DNA from: JAPLGE01 sp964355545
Lineage (GTDB): Bacteria > Bipolaricaulota > Bipolaricaulia > UBA7950 > UBA9294
Direction: 5' to 3'
Assembly: GCA_964355545.1 (NCBI GenBank)
Contig: CAYHEK010000048.1
Coordinates: 1 to 11,672 of the forward strand
DNA: 11,672 bases
The notes under the pieces are model-generated. The model worked only from the letters and a program-made list of their open reading frames with translations, was not told the origin of the DNA and searched no databases. The translations under genes were made by a program, and so were the position numbers. Shown in pieces: positions 6,323 to 11,672 of the stretch (position 1 is the first letter of the stretch; each line of letters begins with the position of its first letter).

Positions 6323-6362
6323 CGGCCCCCTCCTCTCCTCCTTGGTGAATCGTGCGCGCAAG

Positions 6363-6391
6363 AGAATAGGGTCCTCGTTTCCCCCATTCAA
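6363..6391 (-). promoter_or_regulatory. Predicted alr promoter (TTGAAT-17-TATTCT)
   Basis: On the minus strand TTGAAT (6386-6391) and TATTCT (6363-6368) are separated by 17 bp. The -35 hexamer is the same as that of the predicted htrA promoter. The predicted leader is about 35 nt and contains the AGGAGG ribosome site. It sits in the AT-richer part of the only sizeable gap between the importer and alr. Confidence 0.55.
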
Positions 6392-6395
6392 CTCT

Positions 6396-6412
6396 CGCAC
6401 GGAGGGCGTGCG
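6396..6412 (-). terminator. Inverted repeat between ATPase gene and alr promoter
   Basis: On the minus strand CGCACG-CCCTC-CGTGCG forms a perfect 6-bp stem with a 5-nt loop, 23 nt after the importer ATPase stop codon and just upstream of the alr -35 box. No T-tract follows it, so it is not a classical intrinsic terminator. It may help end importer transcripts or may be an operator for alr. The role is inferred from position only. Confidence 0.3.
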
Positions 6413-6435
6413 GCCGGCTTTTCCTTTCCCCAGGG

Positions 6436-7212
6436 TCAGCGCGGGGGAGCGCTGTGGACGACGAGGGAGCCGGTCGAGGGATTCCGCCCCACGACGACCT
6501 CCGCCCCGAACGCGGCGTGGACGTTCGCCGGGGTGAGGACCTCCTCCGGCCGGCCGGACGCGAGGAGGCGCCCTAGGGAGAGGAGGGCGACCTCGTCTGA
6601 GTACGCCGCGGCGAGGGTGAGGTCGTGAAGGGCCATGATGACGGAGAGGCCGCCCCGTGCGCCCTCGCGGACGAGGGCCATGAACTCCGCCTGGTGGCGG
6701 AGGTCGAGGTGAGTGGTTGGCTCGTCGAGGAGGAGGAGGCGCGGTTCCTGCGCCAGGGCCATCGCGAGGAAGGTGCGTTGCCTCTCCCCGCCAGAGATGG
6801 TGCGGATCGACTGGCGGGCGAGGGAGTCGACCCGCGTCTCGACCATCGCGCGACGAATCGCTTCTCGATCCGCCTTCGTCTCCTGACCCAGACGGCGCCG
6901 GTGCGGGAAGCGCCCCATGGCGACGATCTCCTCCACGGTGAAGTCGAACCCGACCTCCCGGTCCTGCTCCACGCACGCGACGCGACGGGCGATCTCGCGG
7001 CAGGCAAGACGAGCGATCGGCCGGCCGTCGAGGTAGACCGCGCCGGCTTGGGGGGTGAGGACGCCGGAGATCGTCTTGAGGAGGGTCGTCTTCCCCGATC
7101 CGTTCGGCCCGACAAGGCCGAGGACTTCGCCCTCGCGCACGGCGAGCGTGATCCCGGCGAGGACCGTCCTCTTTCCATAGGAGAACGAGAGGTTCTGGAC
7201 GGTGATCTTCAT
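6436..7212 (-). CDS. ABC importer ATPase, BtuD/FhuC/HmuV type
   Basis: The nucleotide-binding subunit of a type II importer, 258 aa, energising uptake through the neighbouring permease. Motifs: Walker A GPNGSGKTT (35-43), Q-loop Gln83 (VEQD), signature SGGERQR (140-146), Walker B LLLLDEP (159-165) and H-loop His196 (ALHD). EEIVAMGRFPHRR (94-106) is typical of the cobalamin/iron-chelate subfamily. The ATG at 7212 shares its A with the TAA stop of the permease (TAATG), so translation is coupled; GGGAGG lies upstream. The open frame extends to 7827, but that part is a shadow of the permease gene. The short tail after about 230 (AFGAEVVVGRNPSTGSLVV) is usual for FhuC/BtuD proteins. Substrate cannot be read from the ATPase. 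Confidence 0.93.
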   Translation of the reverse strand: MKITVQNLSFSYGKRTVLAGITLAVREGEVLGLVGPNGSGKTTLLKTISGVLTPQAGAVYLDGRPIARLACREIARRVACVEQDREVGFDFTVEEIVAMGRFPHRRRLGQETKADREAIRRAMVETRVDSLARQSIRTISGGERQRTFLAMALAQEPRLLLLDEPTTHLDLRHQAEFMALVREGARGGLSVIMALHDLTLAAAYSDEVALLSLGRLLASGRPEEVLTPANVHAAFGAEVVVGRNPSTGSLVVHSAPPR

Positions 7213-8225
7213 TACATTCGCCCTCCCTTCGTCTTGAGGAGGTAGAGGAAGAAGGGCCCCCCGAGGAAGGCGGTGATCACCCCCACCGGGAGCTCCGCCG
7301 GAGAGAGGACGGTCCGCGCCGCGATGTCGGAGAGGATAAGGAAGGCACCTCCCGCGATCCCGCTCGCCGGGAGGAGGACGCGATGGTCGGGGCCGAGGAC
7401 GAGCCGCAGGATGTGCGGGACGATCAGGCCGACGAAGCCGATCGTCCCGGCGAAGGCGACCGTCGCCGAGGTGAGGAGGGTCGCCGAGACGAGGAGGAGG
7501 CGCTTCGTCCTCTCCGGCGGGACCCCGAGGTGAAACGCTCCCTCCTCCCCAAGGGCGAGCGCGTTCAGGTCGCGCGCGAGGAGGAGGATCACGAGGCTCG
7601 AGACAGAGACGACCGGCAAAAGGATGTAGAGGGCGGTCCACCCTCCTCTCGTCAGTCCTCCCATCGTCCAGAAGATGATCTCGCTCATCCGCTCGCTCCC
7701 TGCGCTCTCGAAGATGAGGAAGCTCGTTACCGCGGAGAAGAGGGCCCCCACGGCGACCCCGGCGAGGAGGAGCGTGTAGGTCGAGGTCCTCCCCTCGCGC
7801 TCTTTGGAGAGGCGGTAGACGATCCACACGGCGAGGGCCCCGCCCGCGAAGGCTCCCAGGGGGAGGAGGAAGGCCTTTTGCGCGCCGGTCAGGATGACGA
7901 GCGCGGCCCCGGCTGAGGCGCCGCTCGCGATCCCAAGGAGATAGGGGCTCGCGAGCGGGTTGCGGAAGAGGCCCTGCATCGTCCCCCCGGAGAGGGCGAG
8001 GGCGTAGCCCGTCACGAGGCCGAGGAGGACGCGGGGGAGCCGGATCTCGCGCAGGATCACGGAGTGAGGGGACGTCTGGTCCTGGCCGAGGAGGAGAGGG
8101 ACAAGGTTGCGAAAGGGTATGCGCACCGGCCCGATCCCCACCCCGGCCGCGAGGCTCACCACGATAAGGAGGAAGAGGAGGGCGAAGGTGACCCTCCGCG
8201 ATCGCCTCCGGCTCGCGAGGGTCAT
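7212..8225 (-). CDS. ABC importer permease, BtuC/FecCD family
   Basis: The membrane subunit of a type II importer for cobalamin, heme or ferric siderophores. The 337-aa product has about ten hydrophobic segments after a basic N-terminus. Family motifs include LRLPRVLLGL (60-70), SGGTMQGLFRNPLASPYLLG (about 79-98), a coupling-helix region ARDLNALALGEEGAFHLGV (about 217-235), and FVGLIVPHILRLVLGPDHR (about 265-283). The ATG at 8225 overlaps the TGA of the binding-protein gene (ATGA), and its own TAA overlaps the ATPase start, so the three subunits are translated as a coupled series and are probably made in related amounts. One permease gene is present, as expected for a homodimer. Confidence 0.93.
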   Translation of the reverse strand: MTLASRRRSRRVTFALLFLLIVVSLAAGVGIGPVRIPFRNLVPLLLGQDQTSPHSVILREIRLPRVLLGLVTGYALALSGGTMQGLFRNPLASPYLLGIASGASAGAALVILTGAQKAFLLPLGAFAGGALAVWIVYRLSKEREGRTSTYTLLLAGVAVGALFSAVTSFLIFESAGSERMSEIIFWTMGGLTRGGWTALYILLPVVSVSSLVILLLARDLNALALGEEGAFHLGVPPERTKRLLLVSATLLTSATVAFAGTIGFVGLIVPHILRLVLGPDHRVLLPASGIAGGAFLILSDIAARTVLSPAELPVGVITAFLGGPFFLYLLKTKGGRM

Positions 8226-9097
8226 CGCTCGGGATGGAGGGCCTCGGCCATCGCGAAGAGGGCCTCGGCGACCCGGATGGAGAGGACGTAGCTCGCCGGG
8301 ACCCCGTACACCCGCCGGCCCTTCACCGCGGAGACACTCTGGAGGAGGGGATTCTCGAGGATATTCTCGATCTGGGAGGGGTCGGTGAAGATCGCCTCCG
8401 GGTTGCGGAGGACGAGCTCCTCCAGGCTCACCTCGGCGTATCCGGCGATGTCGGCGAAGGGGTTCTCCCCGCCCGCGCGGAGGAGGAGTTCCCCCTCGAT
8501 CGCGCCGGTCCCCGCGGCGTACGGGGAGCCCTCGCGCGACGGGGCGTAGAGGAAGGCCGCCCGCACCGGTTGCTCACCGAGGACTCGACTCTCGATCGTC
8601 ACGATCCGCTCGGCGAGCCGACCGACGAGTTCTTCGGCCTGGGTCGAGCGGCCGATCGCCGCGCCGACCGTGCGGACGGTGTAAAAGACGTCGGGAAGGC
8701 CGGCGATGAACGGCGTCGTGAGGACGGTGATCCCGGCCGCCTCGAGCGTCCGTCTCTCCCCTCCCCAGTCCGCCGCGCCGAGGACGAGGTCCGGGACGAG
8801 GGCGAGGATGAGCTCGACGTTCGGGGAGAGGCTAGGGCCGATCCGGGGGAGGTCCGCGACGCCCTCGGGGTTGTTCGGCGAGTCCGTGACCGCGACGAGC
8901 CGGTCGCGGGCGTCGAACGCAAGGAGGACCTCCGTGTAGAGCGGACTCCCGGCGACGACGATCCTCTGCGGGGGCGCCGCGATCGTGATCGTTTGGCCGC
9001 GGTCGTCGACGAGCGTCACGGGATAGGGCTCGGCGGCGGTGACTCCCACGGCTAGCGTGAGAGACAGGACAGAATAAAGGGCTACCAATTTCGACAT
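8222..9097 (-). CDS. Periplasmic substrate-binding protein, BtuF/FecB type
   Basis: Captures the imported ligand and delivers it to the permease; cobalamin, heme or an iron chelate is likely, but the ligand is not identifiable. The 291-aa protein has a signal peptide (1-22, cleavage likely at VTAA/EP). There is no lipobox cysteine, which favours a soluble periplasmic protein in a diderm. The COG0614 fold is recognised by VTLVDDRGQTITIAAPPQRIV (about 27-47), LPRIG..SPNVELILALVPDLVLG (about 82-107), and a C-terminal lobe ending in VKGRRVYGVPASYV. Start: ATG at 9097 has AAGGAG (9103-9108) five bases upstream. An ATG at 9118 would add seven residues but has no ribosome site and lies at the edge of the inverted repeat. 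It is the first gene of the importer operon, with its own promoter and a palindrome in the leader. Confidence 0.9.
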   Translation of the reverse strand: MSKLVALYSVLSLTLAVGVTAAEPYPVTLVDDRGQTITIAAPPQRIVVAGSPLYTEVLLAFDARDRLVAVTDSPNNPEGVADLPRIGPSLSPNVELILALVPDLVLGAADWGGERRTLEAAGITVLTTPFIAGLPDVFYTVRTVGAAIGRSTQAEELVGRLAERIVTIESRVLGEQPVRAAFLYAPSREGSPYAAGTGAIEGELLLRAGGENPFADIAGYAEVSLEELVLRNPEAIFTDPSQIENILENPLLQSVSAVKGRRVYGVPASYVLSIRVAEALFAMAEALHPER

Positions 9098-9118
9098 GCG
9101 GGCTCCTTCGGCGTGCAT

Positions 9119-9137
9119 GTGGGATGTTTCATCCCAC
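9119..9137. promoter_or_regulatory. 19-nt perfect inverted repeat in the importer leader (candidate operator or leader hairpin)
   Basis: GTGGGATG-TTT-CATCCCAC has 8-bp perfect arms around a 3-nt centre. It lies about 6-25 nt downstream of the predicted transcription start and 10 nt before the ribosome site of the binding-protein gene. A competing pair, GGCGTG (9110-9115) and CACGCC (9135-9140), overlaps it, so alternative RNA folds are possible. The position suits a repressor that blocks elongation or initiation. The adjacent winged-helix protein is a candidate binder (inference). There is no T-tract, so it is not a standard terminator. Confidence 0.5.
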
Positions 9138-9149
9138 GCCGCGGAGGCG

Positions 9150-9178
9150 TTTCTATCTCACTTCGGGGGGAAAGTCAA
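9150..9178 (-). promoter_or_regulatory. Predicted importer-operon promoter (TTGACT-17-TAGAAA)
   Basis: On the minus strand TTGACT (9173-9178) is followed after 17 bp by TAGAAA (9150-9155). The start is expected near 9143, giving a leader of about 46 nt. The -35 box begins 9 nt after the stop codon of the regulator gene, so the importer can be expressed separately from the regulator. Confidence 0.5.
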
Positions 9179-9187
9179 CCGGGGAGA

Positions 9188-9751
9188 TTAGGTCGTAGGG
9201 AAGAGGATCTCCGCGACCACGCGCCACAGGGCGAGCCCGGTCCTTCCGCGGTCTTCGCCGCACGCGATGACGAGTCGATCCTCCGGCACGCTCTGGGGGA
9301 AGGCGCCCGCGATCGTTCGTGCATCCTTGGGGTTCTGTGCGGCGATCCGCTCTGAGCTGTGGGCGAAGAGCCATCCTCCTCGCCCGCGCCGGAGGAGGAG
9401 AAGGGCGCTCGCCCCTTCCCGGATCGCGAGGTCACGGTACTGCCAGGCCGGCCGCTCCTCGCGGCAGGAGAGGAGGGCGGCGAGGGAGACGGGGCCTTGG
9501 GAGAGGGAGAGAAGGCGAAGCTCTCCTGTGGCCTTCACCCGCGAAAGGAGAGGGTCAAAGCGCCTCCTCCCCGAGCGAGTGAGGGAAGCCCCTCCCTTTC
9601 CCAAGGCGACGAGGCCCTCCTCCCGTAGCCGTTTGAGAGCGAGGCGGACCGTCATCTCGGAGAGACCCGTCCGCCGCGCCAGGGTGCGGCGACCGAGTTC
9701 CTCCACCCCGATGAGGAAGACAAGCTCGTGCACAAGCGAGGGCCGATCCAT
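9188..9751 (-). CDS. Winged-helix transcriptional regulator with DUF4443-like C-terminal domain
   Basis: A 187-aa protein. Residues 1-65 form a winged helix-turn-helix: RTLARRTGLSEMTVRLALKRLREEGLV (22-48) is the HTH, and GKGGASLTRSGRRRF (51-65) the wing. The C-terminal part (about 88-187), with WQYRDLAIREGASALLLLRRG, resembles the DUF4443 domain I know mainly from archaeal HTH proteins. Its ligand is unknown; a small-molecule or metal sensor is an inference. It lies 90 bp upstream of the binding-protein gene on the same strand, so it is the obvious candidate to control the importer. The ATG at 9751 starts exactly before the HTH fold. The open frame goes on to 9961, but those residues are basic and low-complexity, contradict a promoter there and overlap the divergent gene. 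No ribosome site precedes the ATG. One cysteine (Cys97) and one late Cys164 are present, with no clear metal-site cluster. Confidence 0.75.
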   Translation of the reverse strand: MDRPSLVHELVFLIGVEELGRRTLARRTGLSEMTVRLALKRLREEGLVALGKGGASLTRSGRRRFDPLLSRVKATGELRLLSLSQGPVSLAALLSCREERPAWQYRDLAIREGASALLLLRRGRGGWLFAHSSERIAAQNPKDARTIAGAFPQSVPEDRLVIACGEDRGRTGLALWRVVAEILFPTT

Positions 9752-9763
9752 TCGTCGTGGAGG

Positions 9764-9792
9764 AGTGTAGCGCGGTCCCTTCCGCCTGTCAC
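9764..9792 (-). promoter_or_regulatory. Predicted regulator-gene promoter, near-leaderless
   Basis: On the minus strand GTGACA (9787-9792) and TACACT (9764-9769) are 17 bp apart, and the ATG (9751) is 12 nt beyond the -10 box. The leader would be only about 6 nt, too short for a ribosome site, and the sequence there (CTCCTCCACGACGA) is not Shine-Dalgarno-like. This promoter decides for the start at 9751 over upstream ATGs. Confidence 0.5.
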
Positions 9793-9812
9793 GGCGCCGC
9801 CGCACGCTTTCC

Positions 9813-9841
9813 TTGTCGGCCGGTTCCTTGGGGATTATGCT
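9813..9841 (+). promoter_or_regulatory. Predicted promoter of the S55 peptidase gene (TTGTCG-17-TATGCT)
   Basis: TTGTCG (9813-9818) and TATGCT (9836-9841) are 17 bp apart, in the least GC-rich part of the 154-bp divergent region. It predicts a start near 9848 and a leader of about 58 nt. Its -35 box is 20 bp from the -35 box of the divergent regulator promoter, so a protein bound between them could affect both genes. Confidence 0.4.
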
Positions 9842-9850
9842 TGCGGGGGA

Positions 9851-9889
9851 GCGTTGCCGCCGGCCGTTCGAGTCAAAGCCGCGCAACGC
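9851..9889 (+). other. Inverted repeat in the leader of the S55 gene
   Basis: GCGTTGC (9851-9857) and GCAACGC (9883-9889) form a 7-bp stem with a 25-nt loop. It spans nearly the whole predicted leader and ends just before the AAAAAGGGGGG ribosome site. In RNA it could set the exposure of that site. Chance occurrence is possible in GC-rich DNA. Confidence 0.3.
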
Positions 9890-9905
9890 CCAAAAAGGGG
9901 GGACC

Positions 9906-11672
9906 GTGCGTAAGGGGTGGTTCGTTCTTCTTTTAGTCATCCTCGCAGCCTGGGCCGTCACAGGCCTTGGCTACAACCGGAGCGACTTTCTCTTTCTCGA
10001 GGAGATCGAGGTCGGGATGCGGGGGGTCGGGAAGACCGTCGTCGCGGGCGACTTGGTGAGCGAGTTCGCCGTCGAGGTCCTGGGGATCATCGATGAGCCC
10101 GGCGACAAGTCGGACTTTATCGTCGTCCGCGTGAGCGGAGAGGCGATCGGCCGCTCCGGAGGGATCGCCCAGGGGATGAGCGGGAGCCCGATCTACGTGG
10201 ATGGAAAGCTGATCGGAGCCCTCAGCCGCGCCGCCTCCTGGTCGAAGGAGATCACCCCCATCGGCCTGGTCACCCCCATCGAGGTGATGCTCGGGATCGT
10301 CGACGCGATGACGGGGAAAGAGGTCTCTTCCCGGCCGGCGCCGGAGGCTCTCCTCGACGGGGTCCGGCTGAGCGACGTGAGCGCCCCCCCCAGCCCCGCG
10401 TCGCTTGCGGCCTCGCCGGAGGTGATCTTCGCCTACCCCGTCTCGACCCCGCTTCTCGTCACCGGCCTATCCGGGCGTGCCTTGGAGGTCCTGATGAGAG
10501 GAGCGGAGCCGGGAGAGGTCCCCGCGGGACTCCTCGGGGAGTTCCTCTCTCCGGGGATCGCTCCGCAGGTGCGTGGCCTCTCCGCATTCGGCCTCTCCCT
10601 CGTCCCTGTCTCAAGCGGGACGGGGGCGGGCGCCTCGACGAACACCCCCCTCGAGCCGGGGAGCGCGATCGGGGTCGCCCTCACGACCGGGGATGTCACG
10701 ATGGGGGCGCTGGGGACCCTCACCTGGCGCGAGGGGGAGGCAGTCCTCGGCTTCGGCCATCCGTTCCTTTTGAACGGCGAGGCCGCCTTCCCCCTCACGA
10801 GCGCGCACATCTACGACACGATCCGGGCCTACGACGCCTCGTTCAAGTTGGGCGAGCTGGGGACCTCGATCGGGGCGATCCTTGAGGACCGTCTCCCGGG
10901 GATCGGCGGGCGGATCGGCCGGCCGGTCCAGCTTGTCGACCTCTCCCTCGGCATCCACGACCTGGACGAGGGCCGCACGCGGGACCTCCGCGTCGGCCTC
11001 GTGGACGAGCCGCGCATCCTGTGGGAGCTCCTCTTGGCATCTGGATTCGAGGCGATCGACACGGCCCTGGACCGGATCGGCCAGGGGACCGTCGAGGTGA
11101 CCTACCAGATCCTGGGGGACGGGATGCCGTCCCCGCTCGAACGGCGCGACCTCTTCCTGAGCACGTCCGACGTCGCCCTCTATCCGCCCTGGCAGCTTGC
11201 GAACATCGTCTCCTTCCTCGAGTACAACTCCTTCCAGGACCCGAAGATCACGCGCATCGCTGCCTCGATGCAGGTCACGCGAGAGCTCAAGGCGGCGCAG
11301 ATCAACCACCTCGAGCTCGATCGGGACGAGTACGCGCCGGGGGACACCCTTCGCTACCGGGTGGAGCTCCAGACCTACCAGGGCAAGAGTCGGGTCCTAG
11401 AGGGGGAGATCGCGATCCCCTCCGGCCTCGTCGCCGACTACATCACGGTGCGCGCCTACGGCGGACCGCGCCCCCTGGAGGAAGGGGAGTCTCCAGAGGA
11501 GTTCGCGAGCCTTGCGGAAGTGATCCAGGCGATCGAGGACCTGCCGACCTACGACACCCTTACTGTCGAGCTCTTCATCCCCGACCCGCTCCTCTATGGC
11601 TCCGGGGCGCTCCTCGGGGTGGACAAGGTGCGGACGGAGGGCGGTGGCTACTTCCTGTACGACAAGCGGGAG
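9906..11672 (+). CDS. Membrane-anchored S55 (SpoIVB-type) serine peptidase, 3' end outside the window
   Basis: An open frame of 589 codons reaches the window end without a stop, so the protein is longer. The GTG start at 9906 follows a G-rich ribosome site (AAAAAGGGGGG, 9891-9901) and begins RKGWF plus a hydrophobic helix (5-21): a signal anchor, with the rest extracytoplasmic. FAVEVLGI (54-61) leads to GGIAQGMSGSPIYVDGKLIG (85-104), with probable nucleophile Ser92, then ITPIGLVTPIEVML. Later comes MGALGTLTWREGEAVLGFGHPF (266-287), with probable catalytic His285. In SpoIVB, as I recall it, the GTLTF..ALGH segment precedes GMSGSPI; here the order is reversed. About 455-530 (ELDRDEYAPGDTLRYRVEL) looks like an Ig-like beta domain. 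No PDZ domain is seen. SpoIVB itself is a sporulation signalling protease, but nothing here indicates sporulation. The substrate is unknown. Large proteins with this arrangement are annotated in other bacteria as S55-domain proteins. Confidence 0.82.
   Translation, partial: MRKGWFVLLLVILAAWAVTGLGYNRSDFLFLEEIEVGMRGVGKTVVAGDLVSEFAVEVLGIIDEPGDKSDFIVVRVSGEAIGRSGGIAQGMSGSPIYVDGKLIGALSRAASWSKEITPIGLVTPIEVMLGIVDAMTGKEVSSRPAPEALLDGVRLSDVSAPPSPASLAASPEVIFAYPVSTPLLVTGLSGRALEVLMRGAEPGEVPAGLLGEFLSPGIAPQVRGLSAFGLSLVPVSSGTGAGASTNTPLEPGSAIGVALTTGDVTMGALGTLTWREGEAVLGFGHPFLLNGEAAFPLTSAHIYDTIRAYDASFKLGELGTSIGAILEDRLPGIGGRIGRPVQLVDLSLGIHDLDEGRTRDLRVGLVDEPRILWELLLASGFEAIDTALDRIGQGTVEVTYQILGDGMPSPLERRDLFLSTSDVALYPPWQLANIVSFLEYNSFQDPKITRIAASMQVTRELKAAQINHLELDRDEYAPGDTLRYRVELQTYQGKSRVLEGEIAIPSGLVADYITVRAYGGPRPLEEGESPEEFASLAEVIQAIEDLPTYDTLTVELFIPDPLLYGSGALLGVDKVRTEGGGYFLYDKRE

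Noticed and set aside
6323..6976. N-terminal extension of the alanine racemase frame
   Set aside because: It is the out-of-frame shadow of the ATPase gene. The ATG at 6322 has a good ribosome site and gives the normal family length.
7213..7827. N-terminal extension of the ATPase frame
   Set aside because: It overlaps the permease in another frame and is Arg/Pro-rich. ATP-binding subunits start with the MKITVQNLSF-type strand, here at 7212.
3700..8200. Many GAGGAGG-like stretches on the plus strand, looking like a repeat family or polypurine tracts
   Set aside because: They are the complement of CTC/CTCCTC Leu-rich coding sequence in minus-strand membrane-protein and transporter genes, have no fixed unit or spacing, and form no array.
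9098..9187. Cobalamin riboswitch in front of the binding-protein gene
   Set aside because: The space is only 90 nt and the predicted leader about 46 nt, far less than the roughly 200 nt of such riboswitches, and no B12-box-like sequence was seen.
9752..9961. N-terminal extension of the regulator
   Set aside because: Basic, unstructured sequence before the HTH that overlaps the divergent S55 gene and covers both predicted promoters.

Overview
The window is a GC-rich bacterial chromosome segment (about two-thirds G+C by eye). Its genes are tightly packed, nearly all on the minus strand, with 1-8 nt overlaps. It carries only housekeeping and envelope genes; I saw no mobile element, CRISPR array or integration scar. 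The lineage cannot be fixed from sequence alone. High GC, very short or absent mRNA leaders, a DUF5693 membrane protein and an archaeal-looking DUF4443-type regulator suggest a deep-branching, poorly cultured bacterium. Bipolaricaulota or a Chloroflexota-like group would fit, but this is a guess.

Layout. 1-411 (-): five tRNA genes, in transcription order Pro(CGG), Gly(TCC), Arg(TCT), His(GTG), Arg(TCG). They begin 9 nt after the stop codon of an HtrA/DegP protease gene (421-1917, -). Divergent from htrA is a PP-loop, ThiI-like tRNA thiolation enzyme (1987-3039, +), whose stop codon overlaps that of the convergent folE. 3036-6322 (-): alr (alanine racemase), a DUF5693 membrane protein and folE, closely packed. 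alr and folE each have a recognisable promoter, and that of folE predicts a leaderless transcript. 6436-9097 (-): a complete BtuFCD/FecBCD-type importer (binding protein, permease, ATPase) with coupled start/stop codons, for a metal chelate such as cobalamin, heme or a siderophore. Its own promoter is followed at once by a 19-nt near-palindrome. 9188-9751 (-): a winged-helix regulator just upstream of the importer, also predicted to be nearly leaderless. 9906-11672 (+): a divergent, membrane-anchored S55 (SpoIVB-type) peptidase that runs off the window; its motif order looks circularly permuted relative to SpoIVB.

How the parts relate. The importer and the regulator with its candidate operator look like one locally controlled uptake unit. 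alr and the DUF5693 protein share an 8-nt overlap and point to cell-envelope synthesis. HtrA and the S55 protein are two separate extracytoplasmic serine proteases. The tRNA cluster and the thiolation enzyme flank htrA, but nothing visible links them functionally. The most unusual points are C33 in tRNA-Gly, the predicted leaderless genes, the palindrome in the importer leader, and the permuted S55 domain.
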